64,000 nucleotides of DNA from an uncultured bacterium (GCA_937921485.1 CAKZSV010000007.1:124001-188000), one strand, 5' to 3'. Counted from the first letter of the stretch, positions 1 through 9,271 are shown. A program made the numbers and translations. Notes: generated by a model not told the origin, from the sequence alone.

Positions 1-1
1 T

Positions 2-1264
2 GCCGACAATAATCTGGATATCAACAGTGCAGACAATTATGCAGTGGGTATGCGTACGTTTAAATCGGAAGCGTTCGAAAAAGAGAAGATTTCCTTTGAG
101 GAACTTGTTCGATATAAATTGGTGGTGCGGGTTTCTTTTGTCTTGAAGAACAACCGGCTTGCGGTGCATGTGATTAATAACTCTCCCATTCTTCCCCAGG
201 AACTGGAGAAAATTCATACCATAATTGAAAAAGCCTATGTTTATTCGGATATTTCTCAGGCGTTCGATGATGTTCTGGACGATACCGAAGGGGCTGGTCT
301 GGGGCTTATCATGGCGGTGATGCTTTTTAAAAATGCCGGATTTCCGAAAGAATCATTTCGCATCACGAAAAAGGAAAATCTCACAATTGCAACGGTAATC
401 CTGCAATTGAGCACGGAGAAAGGAAAGAATGCCGTTCCTGTAGCGGAAGAGCTGGCTCGGGAGATCGACACGATACCTGGATTTCCCTCGAATATTAAAG
501 AGATTCAAATGCTGTGCTCTAATCCTGATTCCAAAATAAAAGATATTTCTGAAAGAATTAAAAGAGATCCGGGGCTTACGACCAATATATTGAAAATCGC
601 CAATTCTGCGGGATATATGACGATCAACCGCGTCTCTTCCATTGAAGAAGCGGTCATGAAAATCGGCATGAAAGGCATCAACACGCTTCTCATTGCGAGT
701 GCTGTTCAGAAAGTGCTTGAATCGCGCTATAAAAAATTCGAAACGACATGGAAGGATTCATATAAAACGGCCTTTTACTGCCAGCGGTTGACCGTGAAGT
801 TTAAAAAACATAATCTGCTCGAATTCGCCTACCTGGCAGCTCTGCTTTCTTCCATAGGGAAACTTGTCATTCTTTCTATTAAGCCGGAAATATCTGAAAA
901 AATTAAGAGTTTAGTCGGCCGCAAAGGGATTTCAGACACGGGCATCATCGAAGAAATCGGCCTTGGCGTCAGCCACAGCACCCTGGGCGCTTTGATATTG
1001 CGAAAATGGAAATTCAACGATGCATTAGTCAATTCAATTGAATATCATACCCGGCCGCATATGGCGCCACATCAATATCGCGAACTTACGTATTTGGTGT
1101 ATCTGTCTAATGTGCTGGTCGATATTGAACATACGCGTATTCGTTATGAGCTCATTGATGAAGTTGTTCTTCAGTATTTTCATATTTCAAGTAAAGAAGA
1201 ACTCATTTCACTACATGAAATGCTAAAGATGGCGTATGCGGTTCAACTGCAGGAAATTAAATGA
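2..1264 (+). CDS. HDOD-domain protein with degenerate kinase-like ATPase region (5' partial)
   Basis: The frame is open to the window edge, so the GTG at 44 is an internal codon and the true start lies outside. The N-terminal part ends in a GAGLGL box followed by a helix, which resembles the G2 box of histidine-kinase-type ATPases; no G1 box (DxGxG) is visible. The C-terminal half, from about position 430, is an HDOD domain: it has the typical opening around LPGFP-type sequence (IPGFPSNIKEI), the RDPGLTTNILKIANSA stretch and the conserved YHTRP near the end. HDOD proteins are signalling scaffolds related to HD phosphohydrolases but lacking metal ligands. This fused arrangement is one I associate with spirochaetes. 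The gene converges on the hydrolase at 1307. Signalling role is inferred; no partner is encoded alongside. Confidence 0.8.
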   Translation, partial: ADNNLDINSADNYAVGMRTFKSEAFEKEKISFEELVRYKLVVRVSFVLKNNRLAVHVINNSPILPQELEKIHTIIEKAYVYSDISQAFDDVLDDTEGAGLGLIMAVMLFKNAGFPKESFRITKKENLTIATVILQLSTEKGKNAVPVAEELAREIDTIPGFPSNIKEIQMLCSNPDSKIKDISERIKRDPGLTTNILKIANSAGYMTINRVSSIEEAVMKIGMKGINTLLIASAVQKVLESRYKKFETTWKDSYKTAFYCQRLTVKFKKHNLLEFAYLAALLSSIGKLVILSIKPEISEKIKSLVGRKGISDTGIIEEIGLGVSHSTLGALILRKWKFNDALVNSIEYHTRPHMAPHQYRELTYLVYLSNVLVDIEHTRIRYELIDEVVLQYFHISSKEELISLHEMLKMAYAVQLQEIK

Positions 1265-1306
1265 ACGTGCCAGGCTGTTTTTGCTCACGCATGTAATTTA
1301 AGAGAT

Positions 1307-2077
1307 TTAAGCTCTGTTTGTTATGAAATTTATGATTTCTTCCGCGGTTGCCTCCGGATTTTCAAGATGCGGCATGTGCCCTTCGCCCTCAAACGCAACG
1401 AGTTTTGAATGTGCAACAGATTGCGCAAACTCTTCAATCAGTGAAATCGGCACCATCCTGTCTTTCCTGTTGGCGATAATCAGCACGGGTATGTTCAGAG
1501 AATGAAGCTCTGAACGGTAATCTATCATTGAACAAATTCTGAAATCGTTTTCAATAATTGCGGGATTCATCGATAAAAGTTCTTGTTTTGATAACTTTCG
1601 TAGCGGTTCTTTCGCATTTCTGCTGTACAGGAATTTTACCAGAAAATCGCAGAACGTAGCATAATTATTTTTTATGAGATCGAAAACCACCGCAGAAACC
1701 GGCAACGTAAAAGAGGATGAAATAAATATCAATGCCGGTATGCGCTCTTTGAAGCGCTTATAAAGCTCAAAAACTACGGCGCCGCCCATTGAAAAACCAA
1801 TGGGAATAAACGAAGTTATTTTTTCGAGATTGAATATCTCAATTACCGCATTAATATAATCCTGCAAAGAAGGAATACCTGAAAATTCCGATTGACCGTG
1901 AGCAGGCAAATCAGGGATGATAACTGAAATATCCCCTTGTAATTCAGCCGCCATCGGTAAAAATATTTTTGAGTCGGCACCCGCGCCATGAAGGCATACA
2001 AGGGCGGCAGATGAATTAATGATGTTTTTTCGATAGAAAATCGAACCGTCCGTAGTATTAATACTTTGTGATTTCAT
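1307..2077 (-). CDS. Alpha/beta-fold hydrolase
   Basis: A protein of about 256 residues of the alpha/beta hydrolase fold. The nucleophile elbow is GFSMGG (G-x-S-x-G), the acid is the Asp in NRKDRMVP and the histidine is in EGEGHMPHLENP, so the full catalytic triad is present. An LHGAGAD segment near the N-terminus supplies the oxyanion hole. There is no signal peptide, so it is probably cytoplasmic. Substrate is not predictable; esterases, lactonases and cofactor-pathway hydrolases all look like this. I chose the ATG at 2077; an in-frame TTG at 2098 would add seven residues, and neither has a strong ribosome-binding site. It is divergent from glyQ. Confidence 0.8.
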   Translation of the reverse strand: MKSQSINTTDGSIFYRKNIINSSAALVCLHGAGADSKIFLPMAAELQGDISVIIPDLPAHGQSEFSGIPSLQDYINAVIEIFNLEKITSFIPIGFSMGGAVVFELYKRFKERIPALIFISSSFTLPVSAVVFDLIKNNYATFCDFLVKFLYSRNAKEPLRKLSKQELLSMNPAIIENDFRICSMIDYRSELHSLNIPVLIIANRKDRMVPISLIEEFAQSVAHSKLVAFEGEGHMPHLENPEATAEEIINFITNRA

Positions 2078-2128
2078 ACATCGTTCACGAATAATCAAAA
2101 ACTATTAACCGCATTGAAACAAACAATT

Positions 2129-2142
2129 ATGATAACGATCAT
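2129..2142. promoter_or_regulatory. Inverted repeat between divergent hydrolase and glyQ
   Basis: ATGAT-AACG-ATCAT forms a perfect 5-bp arm dyad, and the flanks (ACAATT on the left, TTGT on the right) extend it imperfectly. It lies between the two divergent starts, just upstream of a TTGACA at 2162-2167 that may be the -35 of the glyQ promoter (a TTTATA follows with long 19-bp spacing). It could be an operator; the binding protein is unknown. Confidence 0.25.
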
Positions 2143-2223
2143 TTGTAAAGAAGAATATTTATTGACAAAAATGATTACGAAAAGCCTTTATATGGAGCAT
2201 AAATTTTTTTCCCGAAGGTTGCT

Positions 2224-3138
2224 ATGAATAATTCAAAAAACAGCTTTCAAGACATCATTGCGCTTCTGCACGAATACTGGGCATCGAAAGGCTGCCTCAT
2301 TATTCAGGGATACGATCTGGAAGTCGGCGCCGGCACATTCAATCCGGCGACTTTTTTGCGGTGCCTTGGACCTGAACCCTGGAATGTTGCATATGTGGAA
2401 CCCTCCCGCCGGCCTACCGATGGGCGCTATGGGGACAATCCCAACCGCCTTCAGCACTATTACCAATATCAGGTCATCATGAAACCATCGCCGGTGGATG
2501 TGCAGGACATGTATCTGGATTCGCTGAGGTACCTTGGAATCAAACTCGAAGAGCATGATGTCCGCTTTGTCGAAGATGATTGGGAATCTCCCACATTAGG
2601 CGCTTCCGGGCTTGGGTGGGAAGTATGGCTTGACGGTATGGAAATAACGCAGTTTACCTATTTTCAGCACTGCGGAAGCATTGAACTGGATCCGATTTCC
2701 GTAGAACTGACTTACGGAATCGAGCGTATTTGTATGTACATCCAGGGCGTTGAAAACGTGTTTGATATCAAGTGGAACGATGTGATTACCTATCGCGATG
2801 TCCATCATCGCGGAGAATTTGAATTCTCGCACTACAATTTTAATATCGCTGATGCGGAACTCCATTTCAAATTGTTCGATATGTATGAAAAGGAATTCTA
2901 CAGAATCCTTGAATACGAACCGATAAAACTCGTACTGCCAGCATACGACTATGTATTGAAGTGCTCCCATGTCTTCAACATGCTGGATGCCCGCGGGGCG
3001 ATATCCGTTACTGAAAGGGTAGGATACATCACCCGGGTGAGAAACATGGCCCGCCGTGCGGCGGAGCAGTATCTGGCGATTCGCGGGGAGATGGGATTCC
3101 CGCTTCTCGGGAAGCGCGCGGTTAAGGCGGAGCGGTGA
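2224..3138 (+). CDS. glyQ: Glycyl-tRNA synthetase alpha subunit
   Basis: The 304-residue length and sequence match the alpha subunit of the bacterial alpha2-beta2 glycyl-tRNA synthetase throughout: [16 protein letters not shown] near the start, [12 protein letters not shown], the HYYQYQVI core and [16 protein letters not shown]. The alpha subunit carries the class II aminoacylation active site and charges tRNA-Gly with glycine. A GAAGG ribosome-binding site precedes the ATG. The gene for the beta subunit (glyS), usually directly downstream, is absent; the next gene is a DHH phosphoesterase starting on the very next base. The beta subunit must therefore be encoded outside this window. Confidence 0.97.
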   Translation: MNNSKNSFQDIIALLHEYWASKGCLIIQGYDLEVGAGTFNPATFLRCLGPEPWNVAYVEPSRRPTDGRYGDNPNRLQHYYQYQVIMKPSPVDVQDMYLDSLRYLGIKLEEHDVRFVEDDWESPTLGASGLGWEVWLDGMEITQFTYFQHCGSIELDPISVELTYGIERICMYIQGVENVFDIKWNDVITYRDVHHRGEFEFSHYNFNIADAELHFKLFDMYEKEFYRILEYEPIKLVLPAYDYVLKCSHVFNMLDARGAISVTERVGYITRVRNMARRAAEQYLAIRGEMGFPLLGKRAVKAER

Positions 3139-4122
3139 ATGCACCCGGGGCTTGATAATATTAGAAAATACATCAGTGCCCATGAGCGGTTTATCATCTC
3201 CACGCATGAAAGCCCCGATGGAGACGGTCTCGGTGCGGAAATCGCTTTCCGCGAGCTTCTGCTTTCCATGGGCAAAGATGCGATTATTGTCAACTCCGAC
3301 CCCATACCGGAAAAATTTTCGTTCATTGATGAAGTCGGTGAAATAATTGTTTTTTCAGAAAAAGGTAAGAATGCTATAGACTTAAATAATTCGGCGCTCT
3401 TTGTGCTGGATACGAATGATGTGAGCAATATAGGCGCGTTGAATCAGTATCTCGAAGGGAAAATTCGCGGTTATTTTATTATCGATCATCACGAGGGAGG
3501 GAAGGATAAGTACGAAGCAAATTTCATCCAAGTTGAAGCTTCATCGGCCTGCGAAATTGTATATGATATCATCATGCATTTCGAAAAGCAATTAAGCCCG
3601 AAATCTGCTCGTGCGCTCTACGCTGGTATTGTTTTCGATACGGGTTCCTTCCGGTACCCAAAAACAAGTCCAAAGACATTCAGAATTGCTGCCCATCTTG
3701 TTGAACTTGGCGCAGATCCTTTTTCGATTTATGAAAAAATTTATGAAAATAATTCGATGGCGAGTTTTGAATTGCGGGCGCTCATGCTGGCCAGCATGGA
3801 AGTACATTATGGGGGCAGGCTCGTTCTCATGAAGCTAACGCCTGAGATGCTCTTAAAAAGCGGTGCACCTTTTGAAGAAGGAGAAATGAATATCAACCTA
3901 CCGCTTACCATTAAAGGCGTTGTAGCAAGCATTCTTGTAAAACAGAATTTTGATGGCTTGATAAAGGTGAGTATGCGCACCAAAGGCAATTATGATGTAA
4001 GCAAAATCGCTATGGCAAATGGGGGGGGAGGGCACAGAAACGCCGCGGGTTATAAATCTTCCCTTAATTTCGAGGAGACATGCCGTAAGGTTCTTGTAGA
4101 AATGGGAGATTTTTTCAAATGA
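3139..4122 (+). CDS. nrnA: DHH/DHHA1 phosphoesterase, NrnA-like
   Basis: This 327-residue protein has all landmarks of the NrnA branch of DHH phosphoesterases: PDGDGLGAE (motif I), VLDTND (motif II), IIDHHEG (the DHH motif), a motif IV Asp in GIVFDTGSF, and the DHHA1 substrate-binding loop GGGGHRNAAG. These enzymes degrade 2-5 nt RNA fragments and dephosphorylate pAp; some members hydrolyse cyclic dinucleotide products such as pGpG or pApA. It abuts glyQ with no spacer (TGA then ATG), so the two are translationally coupled. The run of eight G at 4021-4028 lies inside the DHHA1 loop and could be a slippage site, but the frame is intact here. Confidence 0.88.
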   Translation: MHPGLDNIRKYISAHERFIISTHESPDGDGLGAEIAFRELLLSMGKDAIIVNSDPIPEKFSFIDEVGEIIVFSEKGKNAIDLNNSALFVLDTNDVSNIGALNQYLEGKIRGYFIIDHHEGGKDKYEANFIQVEASSACEIVYDIIMHFEKQLSPKSARALYAGIVFDTGSFRYPKTSPKTFRIAAHLVELGADPFSIYEKIYENNSMASFELRALMLASMEVHYGGRLVLMKLTPEMLLKSGAPFEEGEMNINLPLTIKGVVASILVKQNFDGLIKVSMRTKGNYDVSKIAMANGGGGHRNAAGYKSSLNFEETCRKVLVEMGDFFK

Positions 4123-4146
4123 ATCTGTTATGATCCTAATTTGAAT

Positions 4147-5097
4147 CTACAACAATTCGAGCAGCTTCTCAACTGTATTTTTATCGATTTTATCGATTTT
4201 TTTAAAAAACGAATGGCTTCCTTCTTTCTTGCGAATGTTAATGATAAAACTGAGTTCATCCCCCTCAAAAAATTGCGGAAATTTCGTCTGCACTCCATTT
4301 TTTTGAAGAGTCATCATCAATGCGTCTGCTTCGCTTTTTCTTTTTAAGAAATCTGGATACCGTATTGCCATAAGCGATTGCAATAACAATGCTTCGTTTT
4401 GCCGGGGATCGCCTTCTTTGGGAATCAGAATGTTGTGAAGGCGATTGCACTCACTGCCCTTGCGCTCAATATCGTACAGCAATTCTACAATCTGCCTGAA
4501 TATATTTACTCGCATGGGTACGCATTCAATCCAGCTGCTTACAATGGCAACAGTGGCATCGGAAAGATGTACCAGATCTCGCATAGTTTTAAAACCCGGA
4601 TCTTTCATTTCGAGATATTCAATGAGCAAAGGCGGGAAGGATGATATTCTTGTGATAAGTTCATCCGAAGAGAGAAAATGTGCAGGAATTCCAAGCTCTT
4701 TTACTGCAAAATCGAATAAATTACTATTTTGTATCGTTAAGTCAGATTCGTATGGTTTCAGAATCTGGTAAAACCGTATTTTCCCTATAGGGCCGATTTC
4801 GTTATGATACAGTTTTTTAATCGCAAGCTGTGAAAAAAACATCGGATCGAAAGTCTCAAGAATTCTGCACAATTGTCGATTGTTCCCTAAGGCATTTGCC
4901 ACGGATAACCGATTATGTCCGGAAAGGATGATGAACCTGTTGTTTTTTTGTATGAGAACAGGCATTTCTATAATGCCATATTTTTTTATGGATTGAATAA
5001 GCTGTTCAGAGACGTGTGGTTTGCTTATTTTATATGTTATATCAGAAAAAATAATGTCTTCAAACGAAATAGGCAATTGCGTTGATGCTACAGTCAC
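4147..5097 (-). CDS. Stand-alone ParB-like domain protein
   Basis: A 316-residue protein whose first about 75 residues match the ParB/sulfiredoxin-type N-terminal domain: LIQSIKKYGIIEMPVLIQ followed by ILSGHNRLSVA, the equivalent of the ParB GERR box. In ParB this box binds CTP or otherwise forms a nucleotide/phosphate site. The remaining about 240 residues are helical but I see no KorB-type helix-turn-helix and no obvious parS-binding segment. It is therefore not a normal chromosome-partition ParB. The start is GTG, overlapping the stop of the upstream TPR gene (GTGA), which indicates translational coupling. It ends the 13469-4147 cluster. Function unknown; a nucleotide-binding regulator is an inference. 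Confidence 0.7.
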   Translation of the reverse strand: MTVASTQLPISFEDIIFSDITYKISKPHVSEQLIQSIKKYGIIEMPVLIQKNNRFIILSGHNRLSVANALGNNRQLCRILETFDPMFFSQLAIKKLYHNEIGPIGKIRFYQILKPYESDLTIQNSNLFDFAVKELGIPAHFLSSDELITRISSFPPLLIEYLEMKDPGFKTMRDLVHLSDATVAIVSSWIECVPMRVNIFRQIVELLYDIERKGSECNRLHNILIPKEGDPRQNEALLLQSLMAIRYPDFLKRKSEADALMMTLQKNGVQTKFPQFFEGDELSFIINIRKKEGSHSFFKKIDKIDKNTVEKLLELL

Positions 5098-6662
5098 AGC
5101 AATCCCTCCAGAAGTATGGCCAGTTCATCAGGTGGAATTACTTTAACCTTAGAAAGATTTTGAAGGCTGTTTTCCGCAGTCTGGGTAAGCTCGGCCGATG
5201 TGATGAAAATGCCTCGCGCGGTTTTCAAGTCGTTTATCGCCTGTGCAAAGTTGCGAAGCGGTATTTCGCCTACCTTTGTCTTATCCCATCGCCGTACCCA
5301 TACCAGCACTTTTTCCTTCTCGGGTGAGATGGCAATAAAATCCACTCCGTCATTTTCCCGATAAGTTGTAAGGATCTGGTCGACTTTATAGCCGAGCTTT
5401 GAAACAATACGGTTAGAGATAATTCTAAAATTTTCAGCATTGAGTTTTATGAATTGCAGAATGTTGTCGTAATTCACGAATGAATCTGCTCCGATTTCCG
5501 CTTTATCTGATGTTCCTTTTGCAATGCGTGCGGTTGTCATCAATCCTCGAAAATTAATCTGTTTATCGCTTTTCAAGCCGCATACATTCCATAAAAAATC
5601 TTTGGGAAAGCTTTCTTCAAGCCAGGGCTGAATATAGTCTTCAACAGAAAATTCACTTTCTTCAATGGTATATTTGTATTCGATTTCCATTTCTTTCCGC
5701 AGCAGCGTTACAAGGTGTTGAACTTTTTTATATGATTTATCGAGCTCGTACAGCTCATTCCAGTATTGATAGGCTAGATTGGTTTTTTCAGCTTTTATGC
5801 AAGCAAAGCCAATATCATACAGAGTCATCAGCAGAGCATCGGTCATTTCATTGTTTTTCAAGAATGAGACAAGCTCTTGAAATACTTTTACCGATTCATC
5901 AAATTTCCTTGACTGCATTAAAAGAATACCCTGGAGGCGACGGGCAATAAAAATTACTTCGGGATCTTTGTCGGTATCACCGATTTTCTGGAGCGATAAA
6001 AGCGCCTGTCGAAAATCACCTTTCCGCTGGAGCGCAAAAGCATACGCAATATTTGCAATATCGGATGCAGGGCGCAACGATGAAGCCGATTTGAAATAGG
6101 ATACCGCATCATTTATGCGCTGATTCTGGTAGCTGCAGATTCCGGCGGCAAACGCAATTTCAAAACTGTCGGGGACCATCCTGACAAGCTTTTCGAAATA
6201 TTTTTGCGCGATTTCAAATTCTTCCTGACCCAAAGCGGTGAAGGCGATATAATAAAGAGCATCAGCATCGAGCGGCATGTAATTCAATATTTCGAGATAA
6301 ACCTGCAGGGCTTTATCGTATTCTTCCCGCATGTCATAGGCCCGTGCAAGTTTTTTTTGGACATCGACTTTTTCTATTTCATAATTGTATTTGTTGATGG
6401 AAATTATTTTTTCCAGATGAGAAACTGCCTGATCGATTTCATTTTCCTGAAGATACAGATCGGCTAATTTAGCATGTATCACGAAATCGTCCGGTCTTCT
6501 GTCGAGAGCCTTTTTGAATTCGATGATCGCATCATATATTTTGCCGTCTTTTAGGTATTGCATTGCCTTATAAGCTGGATTAAGCCTTGGGGCGATATAA
6601 TAGCTATAATACAGGAAAATTCCGGATATTACCACGCCGAATATTAATACATAGAGCAGCAT
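5094..6662 (-). CDS. Membrane-anchored TPR protein with Mrr-like nuclease-fold domain (paralogue 2)
   Basis: A protein of 522 residues: one N-terminal membrane segment (about residues 3-22), TPR repeats over about 30-320, and a C-terminal domain (about 410-520) that looks like the Mrr-type restriction endonuclease fold. In that domain FRIISNRIVSKLGYKVDQ gives the first helix and strand, DGVDFIA the catalytic-Asp strand (Asp441), VLVWVRRW the strand that normally reads VQxKRW, and GIFITSA the last strand. The active-site Gln and Lys positions are Trp455 and Arg457, so nuclease activity is probably lost. A GAGG site precedes the ATG. It has the same architecture as the protein at 11682 in the same cluster. 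The domain would face the cytoplasm or periplasm depending on topology, which I cannot settle. Confidence 0.7.
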   Translation of the reverse strand: MLLYVLIFGVVISGIFLYYSYYIAPRLNPAYKAMQYLKDGKIYDAIIEFKKALDRRPDDFVIHAKLADLYLQENEIDQAVSHLEKIISINKYNYEIEKVDVQKKLARAYDMREEYDKALQVYLEILNYMPLDADALYYIAFTALGQEEFEIAQKYFEKLVRMVPDSFEIAFAAGICSYQNQRINDAVSYFKSASSLRPASDIANIAYAFALQRKGDFRQALLSLQKIGDTDKDPEVIFIARRLQGILLMQSRKFDESVKVFQELVSFLKNNEMTDALLMTLYDIGFACIKAEKTNLAYQYWNELYELDKSYKKVQHLVTLLRKEMEIEYKYTIEESEFSVEDYIQPWLEESFPKDFLWNVCGLKSDKQINFRGLMTTARIAKGTSDKAEIGADSFVNYDNILQFIKLNAENFRIISNRIVSKLGYKVDQILTTYRENDGVDFIAISPEKEKVLVWVRRWDKTKVGEIPLRNFAQAINDLKTARGIFITSAELTQTAENSLQNLSKVKVIPPDELAILLEGLL

Positions 6663-6674
6663 TCCAACATACCT

Positions 6675-8933
6675 CTATTTCCTTGAAAATTGGAGAACCG
6701 AAGGCCATCCGTTGATTATAAAGCTGCTGCCAAATTCTTTTTTAAGTACAAAATCATCCGCGGGTTTGATTTCCGCCGGAAATGGAAGGCGGATTAAGAT
6801 GTCCGGCGGTATATATTTGGGAAGGTCAGAAAAAAATATCTGTACTTCATTGTCGGTATTCACAACTTTAAAATTAATCTTTCCAAAACGGGAGGGGGCA
6901 TTTATAATCTCGATTTCCGCTTTTGGTTTGAACCATTCTTCTCTCGGAACCGGAAAAAGCTCAAGGCGTTCAGGCCGATCGTAGAATAATGAATTTCGGA
7001 GAAAAAGAAAAACAGCGGAATTGACAGAGTCGGAATCCCCGTTTAAAGAAATTCCTTTCAAAGTGACCGGGTGCATGACGGACGGGAGCGAATATCGATT
7101 TTGCGCCATATTCATAAGAAAAGTAACAATATCCAAGCTGGAGGGATTATTTAAAAGCAAAAGGTTATTGGCTGTCAACAGCGATAAAAAGATATCCCAA
7201 CCGCCTGACGAATGAATAAAAATAGGGAATTTTTTATAGAATCTTTCTAATAACCGTATGTATTGCGCGAGCAGATCGGAGGGAATCGAGTTTATATAGT
7301 AAGGATAATTGCATAATGTGATATAAGCAGCGTATTCGTCGAGCTTAATTGTTTTTAACGAATTATGCTCGCCGTACTTCTTGAGAGTATCATTAATGTG
7401 AAATACGATCATCTCTTTCAGTTTTGTTGATTCGTTTGCGTAGGTATTTTCTTCTCCAAAAAGGCCCATCGTTCTGCAAAGATAGGAATACTGAGACAGG
7501 GCGTGTGCAATAATAATTGAGTCCAATACATGAAAGTGTGGTACAAAGTAATCAGAAATGGAATTATTAGTGAGAGTGAATTTTTTAAAAGATTTATTTT
7601 TTTGAATGTACTTCAGCACGGAGCCGGCGATATATTTTAACTTTTCCATCTGCCGGGAGAGATGTTCTGTATCGCGAGAAATGGAGAAATATTCGGCAAA
7701 AGAAGAAATACCGTAGCAGAATTTTATGATTTCATAAAAGGTGTGCTCCTGGGAAGGCGGTGCCGCATGCACCCAGGTATCTACGATGTTTCTTGCTTCA
7801 TCATCGAAACCCATGCGTAATAATGCCATCGCCAGGATATTTGCCCTCGGCCATATTTCAATTGCAGTTGAGTCGGTATCATTTTTTATTTCGAAAATTG
7901 TCTTGCTGAGAGATTCAAGCGCCTTTTGTTTGGTGATGTTGAACCATCTGGCGAACAATTTGTCTGGAACGGAAACTTGCATTCCGCGTTCCTTCATGTG
8001 GTCGATGTAGACTCGAAAATCTTTTTTTATATTTTCATAATTCAGATTCAATGGCTCAACTGTTTTACTTTCATGTAAACTGAAGCGAAGATTTAGCTCG
8101 AATCCGGATTTTTTTATTGGATACAAAAAAGCCATTGAGGCCATTCCGTTAGCGCAGTGTATTTTTTCCGCGGAATTGTAAAAGTCAATATCCCCGATCT
8201 GCGAGTTGCCGATGAAAATTTCTTTCGGCGGCGTGCTAATGTGGACAGCTTCCGATTTATTTATTCGAATAATTTTAACTGAACTTTTATATTCAATGGT
8301 GTTAACGCCGCCGATTGAGTGAATCGTATAAGGCCGTATAGCAAGAATGATTGACAGTTGCTTCGCCCCGGGGGATAATTCGCATCGCAAGTTTAGCACT
8401 GCTTCGTCAATAGTGGTTCGGGTGCCGAATAGTTCTGATGTAATTATGAATAAGGGATGTTTCCACACTGTGCTGATGATGCCCGAAACATCATCCCTTT
8501 TTTGAAATATGGCATCGGGCATAGTGTGCGGCCTGATAAGCTCATCGCCCAACAATACCCAGGTTTCGACCGACCAGCATGATTGTGATGAGCAAATCAT
8601 ACCGACGGGATCGATCTTCAAATAACAAGGAGAAAGAAAATTCGAAAATTGCAGATAATCGGTATGAAAATTATTGCGCAGATAAAGTGGTGCTACTGGT
8701 GTATAATTTCGGTTAAATTCGTCAATAGCAGACGAAAGCCAGAACGGCCAGCGATAATAATTGTGTGACTGAAAGAGGCAATAATTCTTGATGGATTGTT
8801 TCAGCTCTAAAGCATGATACTCAAGCTTCGCGCTGTCGAACAAGCTATTGTCGCCTTCGACAGGAAAAAGCTCGAATTTTCTATGCTCAGATGCTTTTTT
8901 TATTCCTCTGAACTTCAAGATTGCATATCGCAA
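6675..8933 (-). CDS. Predicted six-hairpin glycosidase-like protein
   Basis: A 752-residue cytoplasmic-looking protein without signal peptide. The N-terminal 300 residues look beta-rich; residues about 330-640 are helical with repeated pairs, as in (alpha/alpha)6 six-hairpin glycosidases and trehalase/glucoamylase relatives. The C-terminal part has LELFPVPREEWF followed by INAPSRFGKINFKV, a pattern like the closing beta-sandwich of such enzymes. I cannot assign catalytic acids or a GH family, and it may be a non-catalytic relative. The start appears to be TTG with no clear ribosome-binding site, so it may be wrong by some residues. It lies 2 nt after the STAS gene and 12 nt before the second TPR/Mrr gene, so it is part of that operon; a carbohydrate-related role is inferred only. 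Confidence 0.45.
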   Translation of the reverse strand: MRYAILKFRGIKKASEHRKFELFPVEGDNSLFDSAKLEYHALELKQSIKNYCLFQSHNYYRWPFWLSSAIDEFNRNYTPVAPLYLRNNFHTDYLQFSNFLSPCYLKIDPVGMICSSQSCWSVETWVLLGDELIRPHTMPDAIFQKRDDVSGIISTVWKHPLFIITSELFGTRTTIDEAVLNLRCELSPGAKQLSIILAIRPYTIHSIGGVNTIEYKSSVKIIRINKSEAVHISTPPKEIFIGNSQIGDIDFYNSAEKIHCANGMASMAFLYPIKKSGFELNLRFSLHESKTVEPLNLNYENIKKDFRVYIDHMKERGMQVSVPDKLFARWFNITKQKALESLSKTIFEIKNDTDSTAIEIWPRANILAMALLRMGFDDEARNIVDTWVHAAPPSQEHTFYEIIKFCYGISSFAEYFSISRDTEHLSRQMEKLKYIAGSVLKYIQKNKSFKKFTLTNNSISDYFVPHFHVLDSIIIAHALSQYSYLCRTMGLFGEENTYANESTKLKEMIVFHINDTLKKYGEHNSLKTIKLDEYAAYITLCNYPYYINSIPSDLLAQYIRLLERFYKKFPIFIHSSGGWDIFLSLLTANNLLLLNNPSSLDIVTFLMNMAQNRYSLPSVMHPVTLKGISLNGDSDSVNSAVFLFLRNSLFYDRPERLELFPVPREEWFKPKAEIEIINAPSRFGKINFKVVNTDNEVQIFFSDLPKYIPPDILIRLPFPAEIKPADDFVLKKEFGSSFIINGWPSVLQFSRK

Positions 8934-8935
8934 AG

Positions 8936-9271
8936 CTAAAACGATTTAAGCGCTTCCTCTTCGGTTTCAAAGATATCGAACATATCCATTAGCTCCACAA
9001 CTTCAAAAATCTTTTTTACAGCGCTGTTCATATTGCAGAGGTACAGCTTGCGTTTGGACTCTTTCAGTATTCTCATCGTTGAAACAAAAATACGGAGACC
9101 GGAACTGCTCATATATTCAACATCGCTGAGATTCAATAAGAGATGGCATGTTGGTTCATTATTGATGATTTTGTTGATTTCCTTTTCAACATCGGCAGAA
9201 AGATGTACGTCAAGCCGTCCCGAAAGATAAGCGACGATAACATTGTTGACTTTTTTGGTTTTTAACTCCAT
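8936..9271 (-). CDS. STAS-domain anti-sigma-factor antagonist
   Basis: A 111-residue single-domain STAS protein of the SpoIIAA/RsbV type. The strands and helices are in the expected order, and the phosphorylation loop reads DVEYMSSSGLRIF, equivalent to the DSSGL motif whose serine is phosphorylated by RsbW/SpoIIAB kinases. I start it at the ATG at 9271 because a GGAGGA ribosome-binding site lies at the right distance; an upstream in-frame extension to 9379 has no such support. The cognate kinase could be the RsbW-like ATPase at 24230, or another one outside the window. Its place in the TPR/Mrr cluster suggests that the cluster is tied to a partner-switching signal. Confidence 0.88.
   Translation of the reverse strand: MELKTKKVNNVIVAYLSGRLDVHLSADVEKEINKIINNEPTCHLLLNLSDVEYMSSSGLRIFVSTMRILKESKRKLYLCNMNSAVKKIFEVVELMDMFDIFETEEEALKSF

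Noticed and set aside
44..1264. GTG at 44 as start of the HDOD gene
   Set aside because: The same frame is open to the window edge and continues with protein-like sequence, so the gene starts upstream.
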